DNA of 64,000 bases from the NCBI GenBank assembly GCA_029624765.1, contig JARSSO010000030.1, positions 25,998 through 89,997 on the forward strand, read 5' to 3'. Below the pieces are notes generated by a model. The model did not search any database. It saw only the letters and a list, made by a program, of their open reading frames with translations, and was not told the DNA's origin. The position numbers were made by a program, and so were the translations under genes. Origin of the DNA: Candidatus Contendibacter sp. Lineage in GTDB: Bacteria; Pseudomonadota; Gammaproteobacteria; Competibacterales; Competibacteraceae. The first letter of the stretch is position 1. Every line of letters begins with the position of its first letter. Shown one piece after another: positions 50,746-59,635 of this stretch.

Positions 50746-52848
50746 TTGTCCAAACTCCAAACCTCATTGATTCCGCTGGCGACCACCGTTGCGGTGGTCG
50801 CCTTCGGAATTACTTTGGTTCTCTCCAACCTGTCGTTTTTTTCCTTTCTCGAACTGAAAGGGCTCGATTTGTTGTTCACCTTGCGCGGCCCTTTGCCTCC
50901 ACCGGACTCCATCGTCATCGTCGCCATCGACGAACCCTCCATGGCCGAAATCGGTCGGCAATGGCCGTGGCCGCGTAGCCTGCACGCTCAACTGATCCAG
51001 CAACTCAACAAGGCCGGCGCCAAGGTCATTGGCTTCGACATCCTGTTTTCGGAACCTTCCGAACCGGCCGAGGACGCGGAACTGGCCCGCGTTCTGCGCG
51101 GCAGCGGCAACGTCGTGCTGGTCAGCGCCCTGTCGGTGGTGAACGATCCTCTGTTCCGCCACACCATCCGCATCGATCCAATTCCAGCGTTTCGCGAGGC
51201 CGCCACGGTGGGCAGTCCGTTAATCAGTATCGACGCCGATGGAGTCGTGCGGCGGGCCCGCTTGCTGGCTCCCGACATGCCCTCGTTCGCCCTGCAAGTC
51301 GTTCGGCGCTATCTGAGAAATCCGACGTCGGAAGCCGTGGCGGCGGCCGGAGCGAGCCGGCTCAATCAGAAGGAGTTATCGCAGGAGAAGCTGATCGATT
51401 ATCGGGGACCACCGAAGACGATCAAGACCGTTTCGTATTACCAGGCCCTGCATTACGAGCGGATGCTGCCCCCCGGAGTTTTCGCCGGCAAAATCGTGCT
51501 GGTGGGCCGCCTGTTGGAAGCCATTCCCGAACCGCAACGCCTGTCGGGCGACACCTTTCTCACCCCCTTTTCCTGGATGGCCGGAAGCCCCTCGGCGGGG
51601 GTCGAGATTCAGGCCAACATCATCGATAATGTACTCGAAGGGCGATTCGTCAGGGAATTGAGCGGGCCTGGCCACTGGATTCTGCTGCTGTCCGCGACAT
51701 TGGCCGGAAGTTTGCTTGTTGCACGGCTGAAGCCGGTTGCCGCCCTGATCGCGACGGGAGCGCTGGCGGTCTTGACCATGACAACGGCCTACCTGGTTTT
51801 CGCTCAAATGAATCTTTGGCTTCCCATTCTATCCACCATCATGAGCTTCACCCTGATCTATGGCGGCCACCTGCTGGTCCGGACGATGGCGGCCGAAAAC
51901 GAGCGCCGCCGCCTGCTCGAGGAAACCAACCGCAATCTGGAAGCGAGAATTGCCGAACGCACCCAGGAACTTTCCACCGCCAATCGGGAATTGCACCAAC
52001 GCCATCGAGAAATCGAAGCCGCCTACCAGGAATTGACCCGCACCCAGGAACAACTCGTCCATTCGGAAAAAATGGCTTCACTGGGATTGCTGGTGGCCGG
52101 CGTCGCCCATGAATTGAACAATCCCATCAGTTACGTCTACAGCGACCTGGAATTCGCCCAGGATTATATCGAACGTCTGGCGGGACTGATTGAAACCCAT
52201 GAAACCGCCAACTCATTGAACGATTCGATCCGCCACCACCACGAGAGCGCAACGAAACAAACGGCTACAATGGACGCGACGTTGCAAACCCTGCGGGAAC
52301 TGATTGGCAGTTGTCGCGAAGGAGCCGAACGGGTGAAAAAGATCGTGCTGGATTTGCGCGTCTTTTCTCGCACCGACGACGTTGGCCTGGTCCTGGCCAA
52401 TTTACACGAAGGCATCGACTCCACCCTGAATCTGCTCGCCAAGGAATATCGGGATCGAATCATCGTCCATCGCGAATATGGCTACCTGCCGCTGGTGGAA
52501 TGTTATCCAGGCCAGATCAATCAAGTCTTCATGAACCTGCTGCAAAACGCCGCCCAAGCCATCCACAAGCCGCTGGGCGAGGTTTGGATCAAGACCGAAC
52601 TGGATGGCGACCGGGTCAGAATCGCGATCAAGGACAATGGCGCCGGCATTTCGGAAAACGACCTGACCCGCGTCTTCGACCCCTTTTTCACCACCAAGCC
52701 GGTCGGTTCGGGAACGGGGCTGGGACTGAGCATCAGCTATGGCATCGTCGAAAAACATGGCGGAAGCATTCAAGTCACCAGCAAGGTCGGTGAAGGAGCG
52801 GAATTTACGATTGAATTGCCCGTGCGCTCGATCAGGAGGGCGGCATGA
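50746..52848 (+). CDS. CHASE2-domain sensor histidine kinase
   Basis: This 700-residue protein starts at TTG 50746. The first membrane segment is near residues 10-30, followed by an extracellular CHASE2 domain to about residue 300 (I-V-I-V-A-I-D-E-P-S, then W-P-W-P-R-S, then G-F-D-I-L-F). Three membrane segments lie near residues 305-385 and a coiled coil follows. HisKA comes next with E-K-M-A-S-L-G-L-L-V-A-G-V-A-H-E-L-N-N-P, the phospho-acceptor being His455. The HATPase domain has N-L-L-Q-N-A-A-Q-A, D-N-G-A-G-I and G-T-G-L-G-L-S-I. It overlaps the response regulator gene by four bases and likely phosphorylates it. Confidence 0.9.
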   Translation: MSKLQTSLIPLATTVAVVAFGITLVLSNLSFFSFLELKGLDLLFTLRGPLPPPDSIVIVAIDEPSMAEIGRQWPWPRSLHAQLIQQLNKAGAKVIGFDILFSEPSEPAEDAELARVLRGSGNVVLVSALSVVNDPLFRHTIRIDPIPAFREAATVGSPLISIDADGVVRRARLLAPDMPSFALQVVRRYLRNPTSEAVAAAGASRLNQKELSQEKLIDYRGPPKTIKTVSYYQALHYERMLPPGVFAGKIVLVGRLLEAIPEPQRLSGDTFLTPFSWMAGSPSAGVEIQANIIDNVLEGRFVRELSGPGHWILLLSATLAGSLLVARLKPVAALIATGALAVLTMTTAYLVFAQMNLWLPILSTIMSFTLIYGGHLLVRTMAAENERRRLLEETNRNLEARIAERTQELSTANRELHQRHREIEAAYQELTRTQEQLVHSEKMASLGLLVAGVAHELNNPISYVYSDLEFAQDYIERLAGLIETHETANSLNDSIRHHHESATKQTATMDATLQTLRELIGSCREGAERVKKIVLDLRVFSRTDDVGLVLANLHEGIDSTLNLLAKEYRDRIIVHREYGYLPLVECYPGQINQVFMNLLQNAAQAIHKPLGEVWIKTELDGDRVRIAIKDNGAGISENDLTRVFDPFFTTKPVGSGTGLGLSISYGIVEKHGGSIQVTSKVGEGAEFTIELPVRSIRRAA

Positions 52849-54254
52849 AACCATACAATTTACTGATCGTCGACGACGAGAAGGAAATCCTGCGCAGTCT
52901 CACCCTCACCTTCGCCGAGGATTACGAAGTATTCACCGCCTCCAGCGGCGCCGAGGCGCTGGACATCCTGAAACAGCGGAAAATCGCCCTCGTCATCGCC
53001 GATCAGCGGATGCCCGAGATGACCGGCGCCGAGCTGCTGGAACAGGTCTTTCGCATCGACCCCAACATCGTTCGCATCATCCTGACCGGCTATACCGACG
53101 TTGCCTCGCTGATTCGAGCCATCAACGACGGCCACATCTATCAGTACATCGCCAAGCCCTGGGAACGACGGGACCTCAAGATCATCGTCAAGCGAGCGCT
53201 GGAGAGTTACCAACTGACCTTGGAGAATCAGCGATTGCTTAGGGAATTGCAAATCGCCAACGAACGCCTGAGCGACGAAAACCGGTTCTTGCGGAATGAA
53301 GTCGACAAGGGCTTGCAAGATGTCAATATCGTCTGGCAAACCCCCGCCATGCAACACATCTTCGAATTGGTGAGCAAGGTCGCCAACAATCCGGTGGCGG
53401 TCCTGCTCACCGGAGAAACCGGCACCGGAAAAACCCTGGTGGCTCGCCATATTCACCACCAGGGATTCCGCCGGGATAAACTGTTCATCGAACAAAACTG
53501 CGGAGCCTTGCCCGAAAATCTGCTCGAAAGCGAATTGTTCGGCCACAAGCGCGGTGCTTTTACCAACGCGATCCAGGATCGCAAGGGATTGTTCGAAGTC
53601 GCCGATGGCGGAACCCTGTTTCTGGACGAAATCAGCGAAATGACCTCCGCGCTTCAGGTCAAGTTATTGCAAGTCCTGCAAGAAGGACAGTTTCGGCGCG
53701 TCGGCGAGAACGAATACCGGCAGGTCGACGTTCGGATCATCGCCGCGACCAACAGGGATTTGTGGGCCGAAGTGCAAAAGGGCCGATTTCGAATGGACCT
53801 GTATTATCGGATCAATGTCTTTCCCATCCACATTCCGCCGTTACGAAAGCGCATCCAGGATATTCCCGCGCTGGCGGATCATTGCTTGAAAAAACACCGC
53901 CGCAAACTCAACAGCCAGGCGGACGGTTTTAGCGACGCCGCCTTGCAGGCCCTGTGTCGCTACGATTATCCGGGCAATGTGCGGGAACTGGAAAACCTGA
54001 TCGAACGCGCCTTGATCCTGAGCAGCGGCTCTCGCATCGAAGTGGGCGACTGGCTGCCCGACCTCGCCTTGGACGCCACCGGGATGACCCGGTTGGAGCG
54101 GTTCCAACGGGCGGAAATCGAACGGCTCGTCGAACTCCATCAAGGCGATCTGAATCGGGTCGCCCGGGACCTGGGGGTCAGCCGCACCACGGTATGGCGC
54201 CGCCTGAAGGGCTACCGCGCGCAACCCGACCCGCTCCTCGACGTTTCAAAATGA
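52845..54254 (+). CDS. Sigma-54-dependent response regulator (NtrC family)
   Basis: This 469-residue protein has an N-terminal receiver domain with L-L-I-V-D-D-E and phospho-acceptor Asp53 in I-A-D-Q-R-M-P-E-M. The AAA+ domain has Walker A G-E-T-G-T-G-K-T near residue 190, and L-F-L-D-E-I and P-G-N-V-R-E-L. A Fis-type helix-turn-helix lies at the end (N-R-V-A-R-D-L-G-V-S-R-T-T-V-W-R-R). The sigma-54 contact loop reads G-A-F-T-N-A (residues 237-242), not the canonical GAFTGA. It pairs with the CHASE2 kinase. The last codons lie in the first 17-bp palindrome, hinting at autoregulation or control of nearby genes. Confidence 0.92.
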   Translation: MKPYNLLIVDDEKEILRSLTLTFAEDYEVFTASSGAEALDILKQRKIALVIADQRMPEMTGAELLEQVFRIDPNIVRIILTGYTDVASLIRAINDGHIYQYIAKPWERRDLKIIVKRALESYQLTLENQRLLRELQIANERLSDENRFLRNEVDKGLQDVNIVWQTPAMQHIFELVSKVANNPVAVLLTGETGTGKTLVARHIHHQGFRRDKLFIEQNCGALPENLLESELFGHKRGAFTNAIQDRKGLFEVADGGTLFLDEISEMTSALQVKLLQVLQEGQFRRVGENEYRQVDVRIIAATNRDLWAEVQKGRFRMDLYYRINVFPIHIPPLRKRIQDIPALADHCLKKHRRKLNSQADGFSDAALQALCRYDYPGNVRELENLIERALILSSGSRIEVGDWLPDLALDATGMTRLERFQRAEIERLVELHQGDLNRVARDLGVSRTTVWRRLKGYRAQPDPLLDVSK

Positions 54255-54258
54255 AACG
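54242..54258. promoter_or_regulatory. 17-bp palindrome, candidate regulator site 1
   Basis: CGTTTCA-AAA-TGAAACG is perfect apart from the centre and overlaps the stop of the response regulator. A second copy begins 30 bp later, close to three helical turns, the arrangement typical of paired upstream sites of NtrC-type activators. Confidence 0.6.
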
Positions 54259-54271
54259 CGTGAACGCCCAA

Positions 54272-54288
54272 TCGTTTCAAATTGAAAC
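54272..54288. promoter_or_regulatory. 17-bp palindrome, candidate regulator site 2
   Basis: CGTTTCA-AAT-TGAAACG differs from site 1 by one central base. Both sites lie in the 255-bp gap behind the regulator gene and upstream of the possible sigma-54 promoter at 54303. Confidence 0.6.
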
Positions 54289-54302
54289 GGCCAGCCCAGT
54301 TT

Positions 54303-54316
54303 GGCGCTCTTCCAGC
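54303..54316 (+). promoter_or_regulatory. Possible sigma-54 -24/-12 promoter
   Basis: TTGG, ten bases, then GC (GG at 54303-54304, GC at 54315-54316) fits the invariant GG-N10-GC spacing of sigma-54 promoters, though the surrounding bases match the consensus only moderately. It lies 15 bp after the second palindrome and would drive the Xre gene at 54510. Confidence 0.35.
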
Positions 54317-54509
54317 TTCCCTCCCAAAAATTTTTTCGTCCAGCCGGTTTAATTTCCTCAATAAATTTGCCTGATTAGCGTTCGGGCGAGCGGCGACCGC
54401 CGCTTGCCTCGAATTGGCTTTATTTTTGCTTCCCAATTGGCCAGGGGGGCTTACAGATTGCCCGCCCGACTAAAAGGCCAAATAAAATATAAATCAGGGT
54501 AAATGTCAT

Positions 54510-54902
54510 ATGATCTTTGGAACTTATACCCGGCGGCTGCGCCAGCAGCGCCAAAGCGTGAACGAGCGCTACTCGATCCGGCGGACAGCGGAGCGAATTG
54601 GGGTGGAGCCGACTTATCTCGGCAGGATCGAACGGGGCGAGGCGCCGCCGCCCTCGGAAGAGACCATTCAGCGGATAGCGGCGGATTTGGGGGAAGACGC
54701 GGATTTGTTGCTGGCGCTGGCGGGCAAGGTGGCCAGCGATATCCGTCAGGTCATCGTGGCGCGGCCGGTGTTGTTCGCGGAACTGATCCGGGGCTTGAGC
54801 GACGTGTCCGACGACAAGCTGATCACCCTGGTGCATGGAGTGCGCAACGGCGAATGGCACGAGCGCGGAATGAGCCGTCAGCGCGACTGGGGAGCCGCGT
54901 GA
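54510..54902 (+). CDS. Xre-family HTH regulator
   Basis: This 130-residue protein has an N-terminal Cro/C1 helix-turn-helix (Y-S-I-R-R-T-A-E-R-I-G-V-E-P-T-Y-L-G-R-I-E-R-G-E, residues about 20-45) and an acidic helical remainder without a known ligand domain. A nearby ATG-like start in another frame is not supported. Its place behind the kinase/regulator pair, palindromes and possible sigma-54 promoter suggests it is a target of that system. The GC-rich 54,903-55,120 gap downstream holds two inverted repeats and a promoter. Confidence 0.8.
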   Translation: MIFGTYTRRLRQQRQSVNERYSIRRTAERIGVEPTYLGRIERGEAPPPSEETIQRIAADLGEDADLLLALAGKVASDIRQVIVARPVLFAELIRGLSDVSDDKLITLVHGVRNGEWHERGMSRQRDWGAA

Positions 54903-55002
54903 GCATCCCTCGCCCGCCCGCGGGCGGGGGATTGGATCAAATGATCCCGATTCCCGGCAGGTTTTAGGCAACCGTGCCAGCCACCTCCCCCGCGCCCGGC
55001 GC

Positions 55003-55028
55003 CGCGCTCCCCGATGCATGGGAGCGCG
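55003..55028. repeat. Inverted repeat upstream of the gamma-carbonic anhydrase gene
   Basis: CGCGCTCCC and GGGAGCGCG flank CGATGCAT, itself a palindrome. No T-run follows. It may be a protein site or a dispersed repeat. A further GC palindrome (CCCGCCCGCGGGCGGG) lies just behind the Xre gene near 54,912-54,928. Confidence 0.6.
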
Positions 55029-55076
55029 GGGACCGGGCGTTTACCATTTTTCGCTTTCGGCGCCCGGCCGCTCGTC

Positions 55077-55082
55077 TATACT
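55077..55082 (+). promoter_or_regulatory. Likely -10 element of the carbonic anhydrase promoter
   Basis: TATACT lies 38 bp before the GTG at 55121, with a weak -35 (TTTCGG at 55055-55060) at 16-bp spacing. The AT-containing hexamer stands out in GC-rich surroundings. Confidence 0.4.
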
Positions 55083-55120
55083 GAACCGGTTTTTCCAAGC
55101 CCCCAGACAAGGAGAACCCG

Positions 55121-55645
55121 GTGATCTACTCCCTCGGCGACCGCAGAGTTGAGTTTCATGGCGAGGACTGGTTCATCGCCGACAACGCCACCGTGATCGG
55201 CTCGGTGGTGCTCAAGCAGAATGCCAGCATCTGGTTCAACGTGGTGGTGCGTGGCGACAACGACGTCATCACCATCGGCGAAAATTCCAACGTCCAGGAC
55301 GGTTCGATCCTGCACACCGACCCCGGTATCCTGCTCACCATCGGCCGCGACGTCACCGTCGGCCATCTGGCCATGCTGCACGGCTGCATCGTCGGCGACA
55401 ACAGCCTGATCGGCATCAAGAGCCTGGTCATGAACCGGGCGGTGATCGGCAAGAACTGCCTGATCGGCGCCAACAGCCTGATCCCCGAGGGCAAGGTCAT
55501 TCCCGACGGCTCGCTGGTGATGGGTTCGCCGGGCAAGATCGTGCGGAGCCTGACCGAGCAGGAAATCGCGGGGTTGCGGCTGACGGCGGGTCGCTACGTG
55601 GAGAATTTCAAGCGCTTCAAGCGCGATTTGCGTCCCCAGGGCTAA
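55121..55645 (+). CDS. Gamma-class carbonic anhydrase-like protein (YrdA family)
   Basis: This 174-residue protein is read from GTG 55121 behind GGAG. It is a left-handed beta-helix of hexapeptide repeats (for example [12 protein letters not shown] and [10 protein letters not shown]). The zinc-ligand His residues lie in L-H-T-D-P-G near residue 66 and V-G-H-L-A-M-L-H-G near residues 83-89. YrdA/PaaY-type members are trimeric, often with weak or no carbonic anhydrase activity. It is followed after one base by the MoxR operon. Confidence 0.88.
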   Translation: MIYSLGDRRVEFHGEDWFIADNATVIGSVVLKQNASIWFNVVVRGDNDVITIGENSNVQDGSILHTDPGILLTIGRDVTVGHLAMLHGCIVGDNSLIGIKSLVMNRAVIGKNCLIGANSLIPEGKVIPDGSLVMGSPGKIVRSLTEQEIAGLRLTAGRYVENFKRFKRDLRPQG

Positions 55646-55646
55646 C

Positions 55647-56579
55647 ATGGTGGCTACCCTGGAAGACCGTCTGGACCAAGCGGTCCAGCAGGTCGGCACG
55701 ACCATTCTCGGCAAGGAGCGCGCCATTCGCCTGGCCGTGAGCTGCCTGCTGGCGCGCGGCCATCTGCTGATCGAGGATTTGCCCGGCATGGGCAAGACCA
55801 CCCTCGCGCACGCCCTGGCCTGCTGTCTGGGCTTGCAGTACCAGCGCATCCAGTTCACCAGCGACCTGTTGCCGGCGGACATCCTCGGCGCGGCGGTGTA
55901 CGAGCGCCAGCGCGAAACCTTCGTGTTCCATCCCGGCCCGATCTTCGCCCAACTGATCCTGGCCGACGAGATCAACCGCGCCACCCCCAAGACCCAGAGC
56001 GCGCTGCTGGAGGCGATGGAGGAGGGACAGGTGACCATCGAGGGCGAGACCCGCAAGCTGCCGGAGCCGTTCTTCGTGATCGCCACTCAGAATCCCGCCT
56101 ACCAGATCGGCACCTTCCCGCTGCCGGAATCGCAGCTCGACCGCTTTCTGATGCGGATCGAACTGGGTTATCCCGACGCTCAGGCGGAGCGCCTGCTGCT
56201 GGAAGGGGAAGATCGCCGCGACGTGCTGGCGCGGCTGCCGGTGTGCCTGACCCCGGAGCAGTTGCGCGAGGCGCAGGCGCGGGTGGCCGGGGTGCACGCC
56301 GCGCCGCCGCTGCTGGACTACGTGCAGGGACTGCTGGCGTTCTCGCGCCAGTCCAGCCTGTTCCGGGGCGGGTTGTCGCCGCGCGCCGGCCTGGCCCTGT
56401 TGCGGGCGGCCAGGGCCTGGGCGCTGCTGCACCGGCGCGGCCACGTGCTGCCGGAAGACGTGCAGGCGGTGTTGCCGGCGGTGGTGGGGCATCGGCTGTA
56501 TCCCGGCGAGGAGCATCTGGAGCAGACGTCCGCCGATCTGGTCGGGCGCCTGCGCGCCGCCGTGACCCTGCCCGCCTGA
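55647..56579 (+). CDS. MoxR-family AAA+ ATPase
   Basis: This 310-residue protein has Walker A D-L-P-G-M-G-K-T-T near residues 48-56, Walker B L-I-L-A-D-E-I-N-R-A near residue 111, and A-T-Q-N-P as sensor 1, the MoxR pattern. It is the first gene of a MoxR-DUF58-TgpA unit in which the ATPase is thought to act as a chaperone for membrane or envelope proteins. The next gene starts 11 bases later. Confidence 0.92.
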   Translation: MVATLEDRLDQAVQQVGTTILGKERAIRLAVSCLLARGHLLIEDLPGMGKTTLAHALACCLGLQYQRIQFTSDLLPADILGAAVYERQRETFVFHPGPIFAQLILADEINRATPKTQSALLEAMEEGQVTIEGETRKLPEPFFVIATQNPAYQIGTFPLPESQLDRFLMRIELGYPDAQAERLLLEGEDRRDVLARLPVCLTPEQLREAQARVAGVHAAPPLLDYVQGLLAFSRQSSLFRGGLSPRAGLALLRAARAWALLHRRGHVLPEDVQAVLPAVVGHRLYPGEEHLEQTSADLVGRLRAAVTLPA

Positions 56580-56589
56580 ATTGCCGGTC

Positions 56590-57615
56590 ATGGGCGCGTT
56601 GTGGCGACGGTTCGAGGGCTGGGTGATGCGCGGCCAACGGCCATCCGCCGAGCCGATCCGGTTGACCCGCCGCCGCATCTACATCCTGCCGACCGGGCAG
56701 GGCTACGCCTTCGCCACCTTGCTGTTCCTGCTCTTCCTGTGGTCGATCAACTACAGCAACAGCATGGGGTTCGCCTTCACCTTCCTGCTGGCGGCGGTGG
56801 CGCTGAACAGCATGTGGCAGGCGCACGACAACCTGCTGGGACTGATCGTCGATTCCAGCGGCGCCGAGCCGGTGTTCGCCGGCCAGGAAGCGCGGTTCGC
56901 CTTTCGGGTGGAAAATCCCGATCCCAGGCCGCGTTACGGCATCGCCCTGCAATGGCGCGACCAGCCGCCGCGCCATACCGATTTGCCGGCCAGCGGCGCG
57001 GCGGTCGTGACCCTGACGGTGCTGGCCGAGCGGCGCGGCTGGCTGCGGACCGGGCGCGTTCGGGTGCTGACCCGTTATCCGCTGGGGCTGTTGCAGGCGT
57101 GGAGCTGGGTGGAGTTCGAGCGGGCGTGCCTGGTTTATCCGCAACCCCGGGGCCGGCGACCGCTGCCGGCGGCGCTGTCGGGCGGGGCGGGGGCGGGTCT
57201 GGGCGACCAGGGCTTCGGCAGCGAGGATTACGCCGGTTTCCGGCTTTACGCTCCCGGCGACTCGCCGCGTCGCATCGCCTGGAAGGCCGCGACGCGCGGT
57301 GGACCGTTGCTGGTCAAGCAGTTCACCGATCAGGTCCGGCCCGAACTGTGGCTGGACTGGCGGCTGCTGGGGATCGACAGCGTCGAACCCCGGCTGGCCC
57401 AGCTCTGTCAATGGGTGTTGAAGGCCGAGGGCGAGGGTCGCCGCTATGGTCTGTTACTGCCGGGCGCGCGGATCGCGCCTGGCCGGGGCGACGCCCACCG
57501 CCGCCGGTGTCTGGAGGCGCTGGCGCTGTTCACCTACGCCGAGGACGTTTCTCACCGTCATGAGACTGCCGTGGAGCCGGAGGGACCGACCAAGACGCGC
57601 GCCGCCGCCGGTTGA
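56590..57615 (+). CDS. DUF58 (VWA-related) membrane protein
   Basis: This is a 341-residue protein from ATG 56590. Two hydrophobic segments lie near residues 38-75 (F-A-T-L-L-F-L-L-F-L-W-S and the next), and the DUF58 signature R-L-Y-A-P-G-D-S-P-R-R-I-A-W-K lies near residue 220. DUF58 proteins are partners of MoxR ATPases and TgpA-type transglutaminases. The end overlaps the next gene by 56 bases in another frame. Confidence 0.88.
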   Translation: MGALWRRFEGWVMRGQRPSAEPIRLTRRRIYILPTGQGYAFATLLFLLFLWSINYSNSMGFAFTFLLAAVALNSMWQAHDNLLGLIVDSSGAEPVFAGQEARFAFRVENPDPRPRYGIALQWRDQPPRHTDLPASGAAVVTLTVLAERRGWLRTGRVRVLTRYPLGLLQAWSWVEFERACLVYPQPRGRRPLPAALSGGAGAGLGDQGFGSEDYAGFRLYAPGDSPRRIAWKAATRGGPLLVKQFTDQVRPELWLDWRLLGIDSVEPRLAQLCQWVLKAEGEGRRYGLLLPGARIAPGRGDAHRRRCLEALALFTYAEDVSHRHETAVEPEGPTKTRAAAG

Positions 57616-59557
57616 ACCGCTGACCGCGTCGGCGCTGACCTGGCTGCTGGCCGCGCTGGCGCTGGCGGTCGCGCCCCAGGCCACCGAACTGTCGGTCTGG
57701 CTGAGCGTCCTGTTCGCCGCATTGGTGGGCTGGCGTGGATTCATCGTGTTCCGGAACCGGGCGTTGCCGCCGCGCTGGCTGCTGTTGCTGGTGGCCACGC
57801 TGGCCGGGGCCGGGGTGATGATCGACCACCGGACCCTGTTCGGCCGCGACGCCGGGGTGGCGCTGCTGACCGCGATGACCGCCTGCAAGCTGCTGGAATC
57901 GCGGGGATTGCGCGATGGCGTGGTGCTGGTGTTCCTGGGCTATCTGCTGGTGATGAGCAATTTGCTCTACAGCCAGGACATTCCGCTGGTGACCTATTTG
58001 CTGGCGGTGATCCTCGTCATGTTGACCGCTCAGGTGTTGATCCATCGCCAGCACGCCGGCCTGACCGCGCTTGCCCCCCTGCGGCTGACCGGGCGGATGG
58101 TGTTGCTGGCGATTCCGGTGATGCTGATCCTGTTCGTGCTGTTTCCCCGCATTCCCGGTCCGTTGTGGGGCTTGCCCAAGGATGCCTACAAGGGTCGCAC
58201 CGGCTTGTCCGAGCAGATGGCGCCGGGCAGCGTCAGCGAGTTGATCCGGTCCGATGCGGTGGCGTTCCGGGTCCGCTTCGCCGACGCCGTTCCGCCGTCG
58301 AACCAGCGCTATTGGCGCGGGCCGGTGCTGTGGCATTTCGACGGCCGGCGCTGGACCCGCCCCGAGGAACCGCCCGTCAAAACCCCCATTCCCTTTACTC
58401 CGGAGGGCGCGGCGGTCGACTACGCAGTCGTGCTGGAGCCCAGCAACCGGAACTGGCTGTTCGCGCTCGATCTGCCGGCCCGCCTGCCGCCCCGCGCCGG
58501 CATGACTCCTTCGTTTCAATTGCTGCGCGATCAGCCGGTCAACGAGGTGTACCGCTACGAAATGCGGTCGTACCCGGCGTATCGAACCGCGGAGCCGACG
58601 GCGATGGAACGCAGCCGGGGCTTGCAACTGCCGCCGCGCGCCAACCCGCGCGCCCGGGCGCTGGTGGCGGAGTGGCGCCAGCGGGATCCCCAACCCGAGG
58701 CGCTGGTGCGGTCCGCCCTGACCCTGTTTCGGGAGCAGCCGTTCTATTACACCTTGAATCCGCCGGAGCTGGGCGGGGAGATCGTGGACGATTTCCTGTT
58801 TCGCACCCGGCGGGGCTTTTGCGAACACTACGCCAGCGCCTTCGTGTTTCTGATGCGAGCGGGCGGAGTGCCGGCGCGGGTGGTGCTGGGCTATCAGGGC
58901 GGGGAGATGAACGCCCTGGGCGGCTATCTGATGGTCCGCCAATCCGACGCGCACGCCTGGGCCGAAGTCTGGCTGGAAGGGCGCGGCTGGGTGCGGGTGG
59001 ACCCGACCGGCGCGGTGGCTCCGAACCGGGTTCAACAGGGACTCTACGCCGCCTTGTCCGACTCGCGCCTCCTGCCGTTTCTGGCGCGACACGGTGGCGA
59101 CAGCGAATGGCTGCGCCAATTGGCGCTGGGCTGGGATATTCTGAACAATTCCTGGAACGAATGGGTGCTGGCCTACGGTCCGGAGCGCCAGAAGGAATTT
59201 CTGTCGGGTCTGGGGTTCGGTCCGGCGGACTGGACCGGGATGACGGTGGCGATGCTGATTGCGTTGGGCGGATTCGGCGTGCTGTACGCCGGCTGGCGCT
59301 GGCGGAGCCGGCTGGCCCGCGATCCGGTGGCGCGCGCCTGGCAGCGGTTTTGCGCCCGGCTGGCCCGGCGCGGGCTGGCGCGCGGCGCGGCCGAGGGACC
59401 GCTGGATTTCGCCGGGCGGGTGGCCGCTGGCCGCCCGGAGCTGGCGGCGGGGGTCTGGGAAATCGCCCGCCTGTATGCGGCGCTGCGCTACGGTCCGGTC
59501 GCGCCGCCCGAGCAAGTGCGCCAGTTGCGGCAATTGACGCGGCGATTTCGGGCTTGA
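57560..59557 (+). CDS. TgpA-like membrane transglutaminase (DUF3488)
   Basis: This is a 665-residue protein from ATG 57560, inside the end of the DUF58 gene. Five to six membrane segments fill residues about 25-200. A transglutaminase core follows with Cys421 in G-F-C-E-H-Y-A-S-A-F, His in S-D-A-H-A-W-A-E-V-W near residue 465 and Asp in R-V-D-P-T-G near residue 480. A further membrane segment lies near residue 570. TgpA of Pseudomonas is essential for viability. The cysteine-triad domain should face the periplasm. Confidence 0.9.
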   Translation: MRLPWSRRDRPRRAPPPVEPLTASALTWLLAALALAVAPQATELSVWLSVLFAALVGWRGFIVFRNRALPPRWLLLLVATLAGAGVMIDHRTLFGRDAGVALLTAMTACKLLESRGLRDGVVLVFLGYLLVMSNLLYSQDIPLVTYLLAVILVMLTAQVLIHRQHAGLTALAPLRLTGRMVLLAIPVMLILFVLFPRIPGPLWGLPKDAYKGRTGLSEQMAPGSVSELIRSDAVAFRVRFADAVPPSNQRYWRGPVLWHFDGRRWTRPEEPPVKTPIPFTPEGAAVDYAVVLEPSNRNWLFALDLPARLPPRAGMTPSFQLLRDQPVNEVYRYEMRSYPAYRTAEPTAMERSRGLQLPPRANPRARALVAEWRQRDPQPEALVRSALTLFREQPFYYTLNPPELGGEIVDDFLFRTRRGFCEHYASAFVFLMRAGGVPARVVLGYQGGEMNALGGYLMVRQSDAHAWAEVWLEGRGWVRVDPTGAVAPNRVQQGLYAALSDSRLLPFLARHGGDSEWLRQLALGWDILNNSWNEWVLAYGPERQKEFLSGLGFGPADWTGMTVAMLIALGGFGVLYAGWRWRSRLARDPVARAWQRFCARLARRGLARGAAEGPLDFAGRVAAGRPELAAGVWEIARLYAALRYGPVAPPEQVRQLRQLTRRFRA

Positions 59558-59635
59558 ATCCATCCAGTGCGCGAGCCGCGGGCAATCCAGTCGGCGGCCG
59601 CGCGGAAACGCCTTTGAATCCGCGGGGGATCATTC

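Noticed and set aside
57530..59563. Frame of 677 codons antisense to the TgpA-like gene
   Set aside because: The sense gene has the full transglutaminase triad. The antisense frame has no features.
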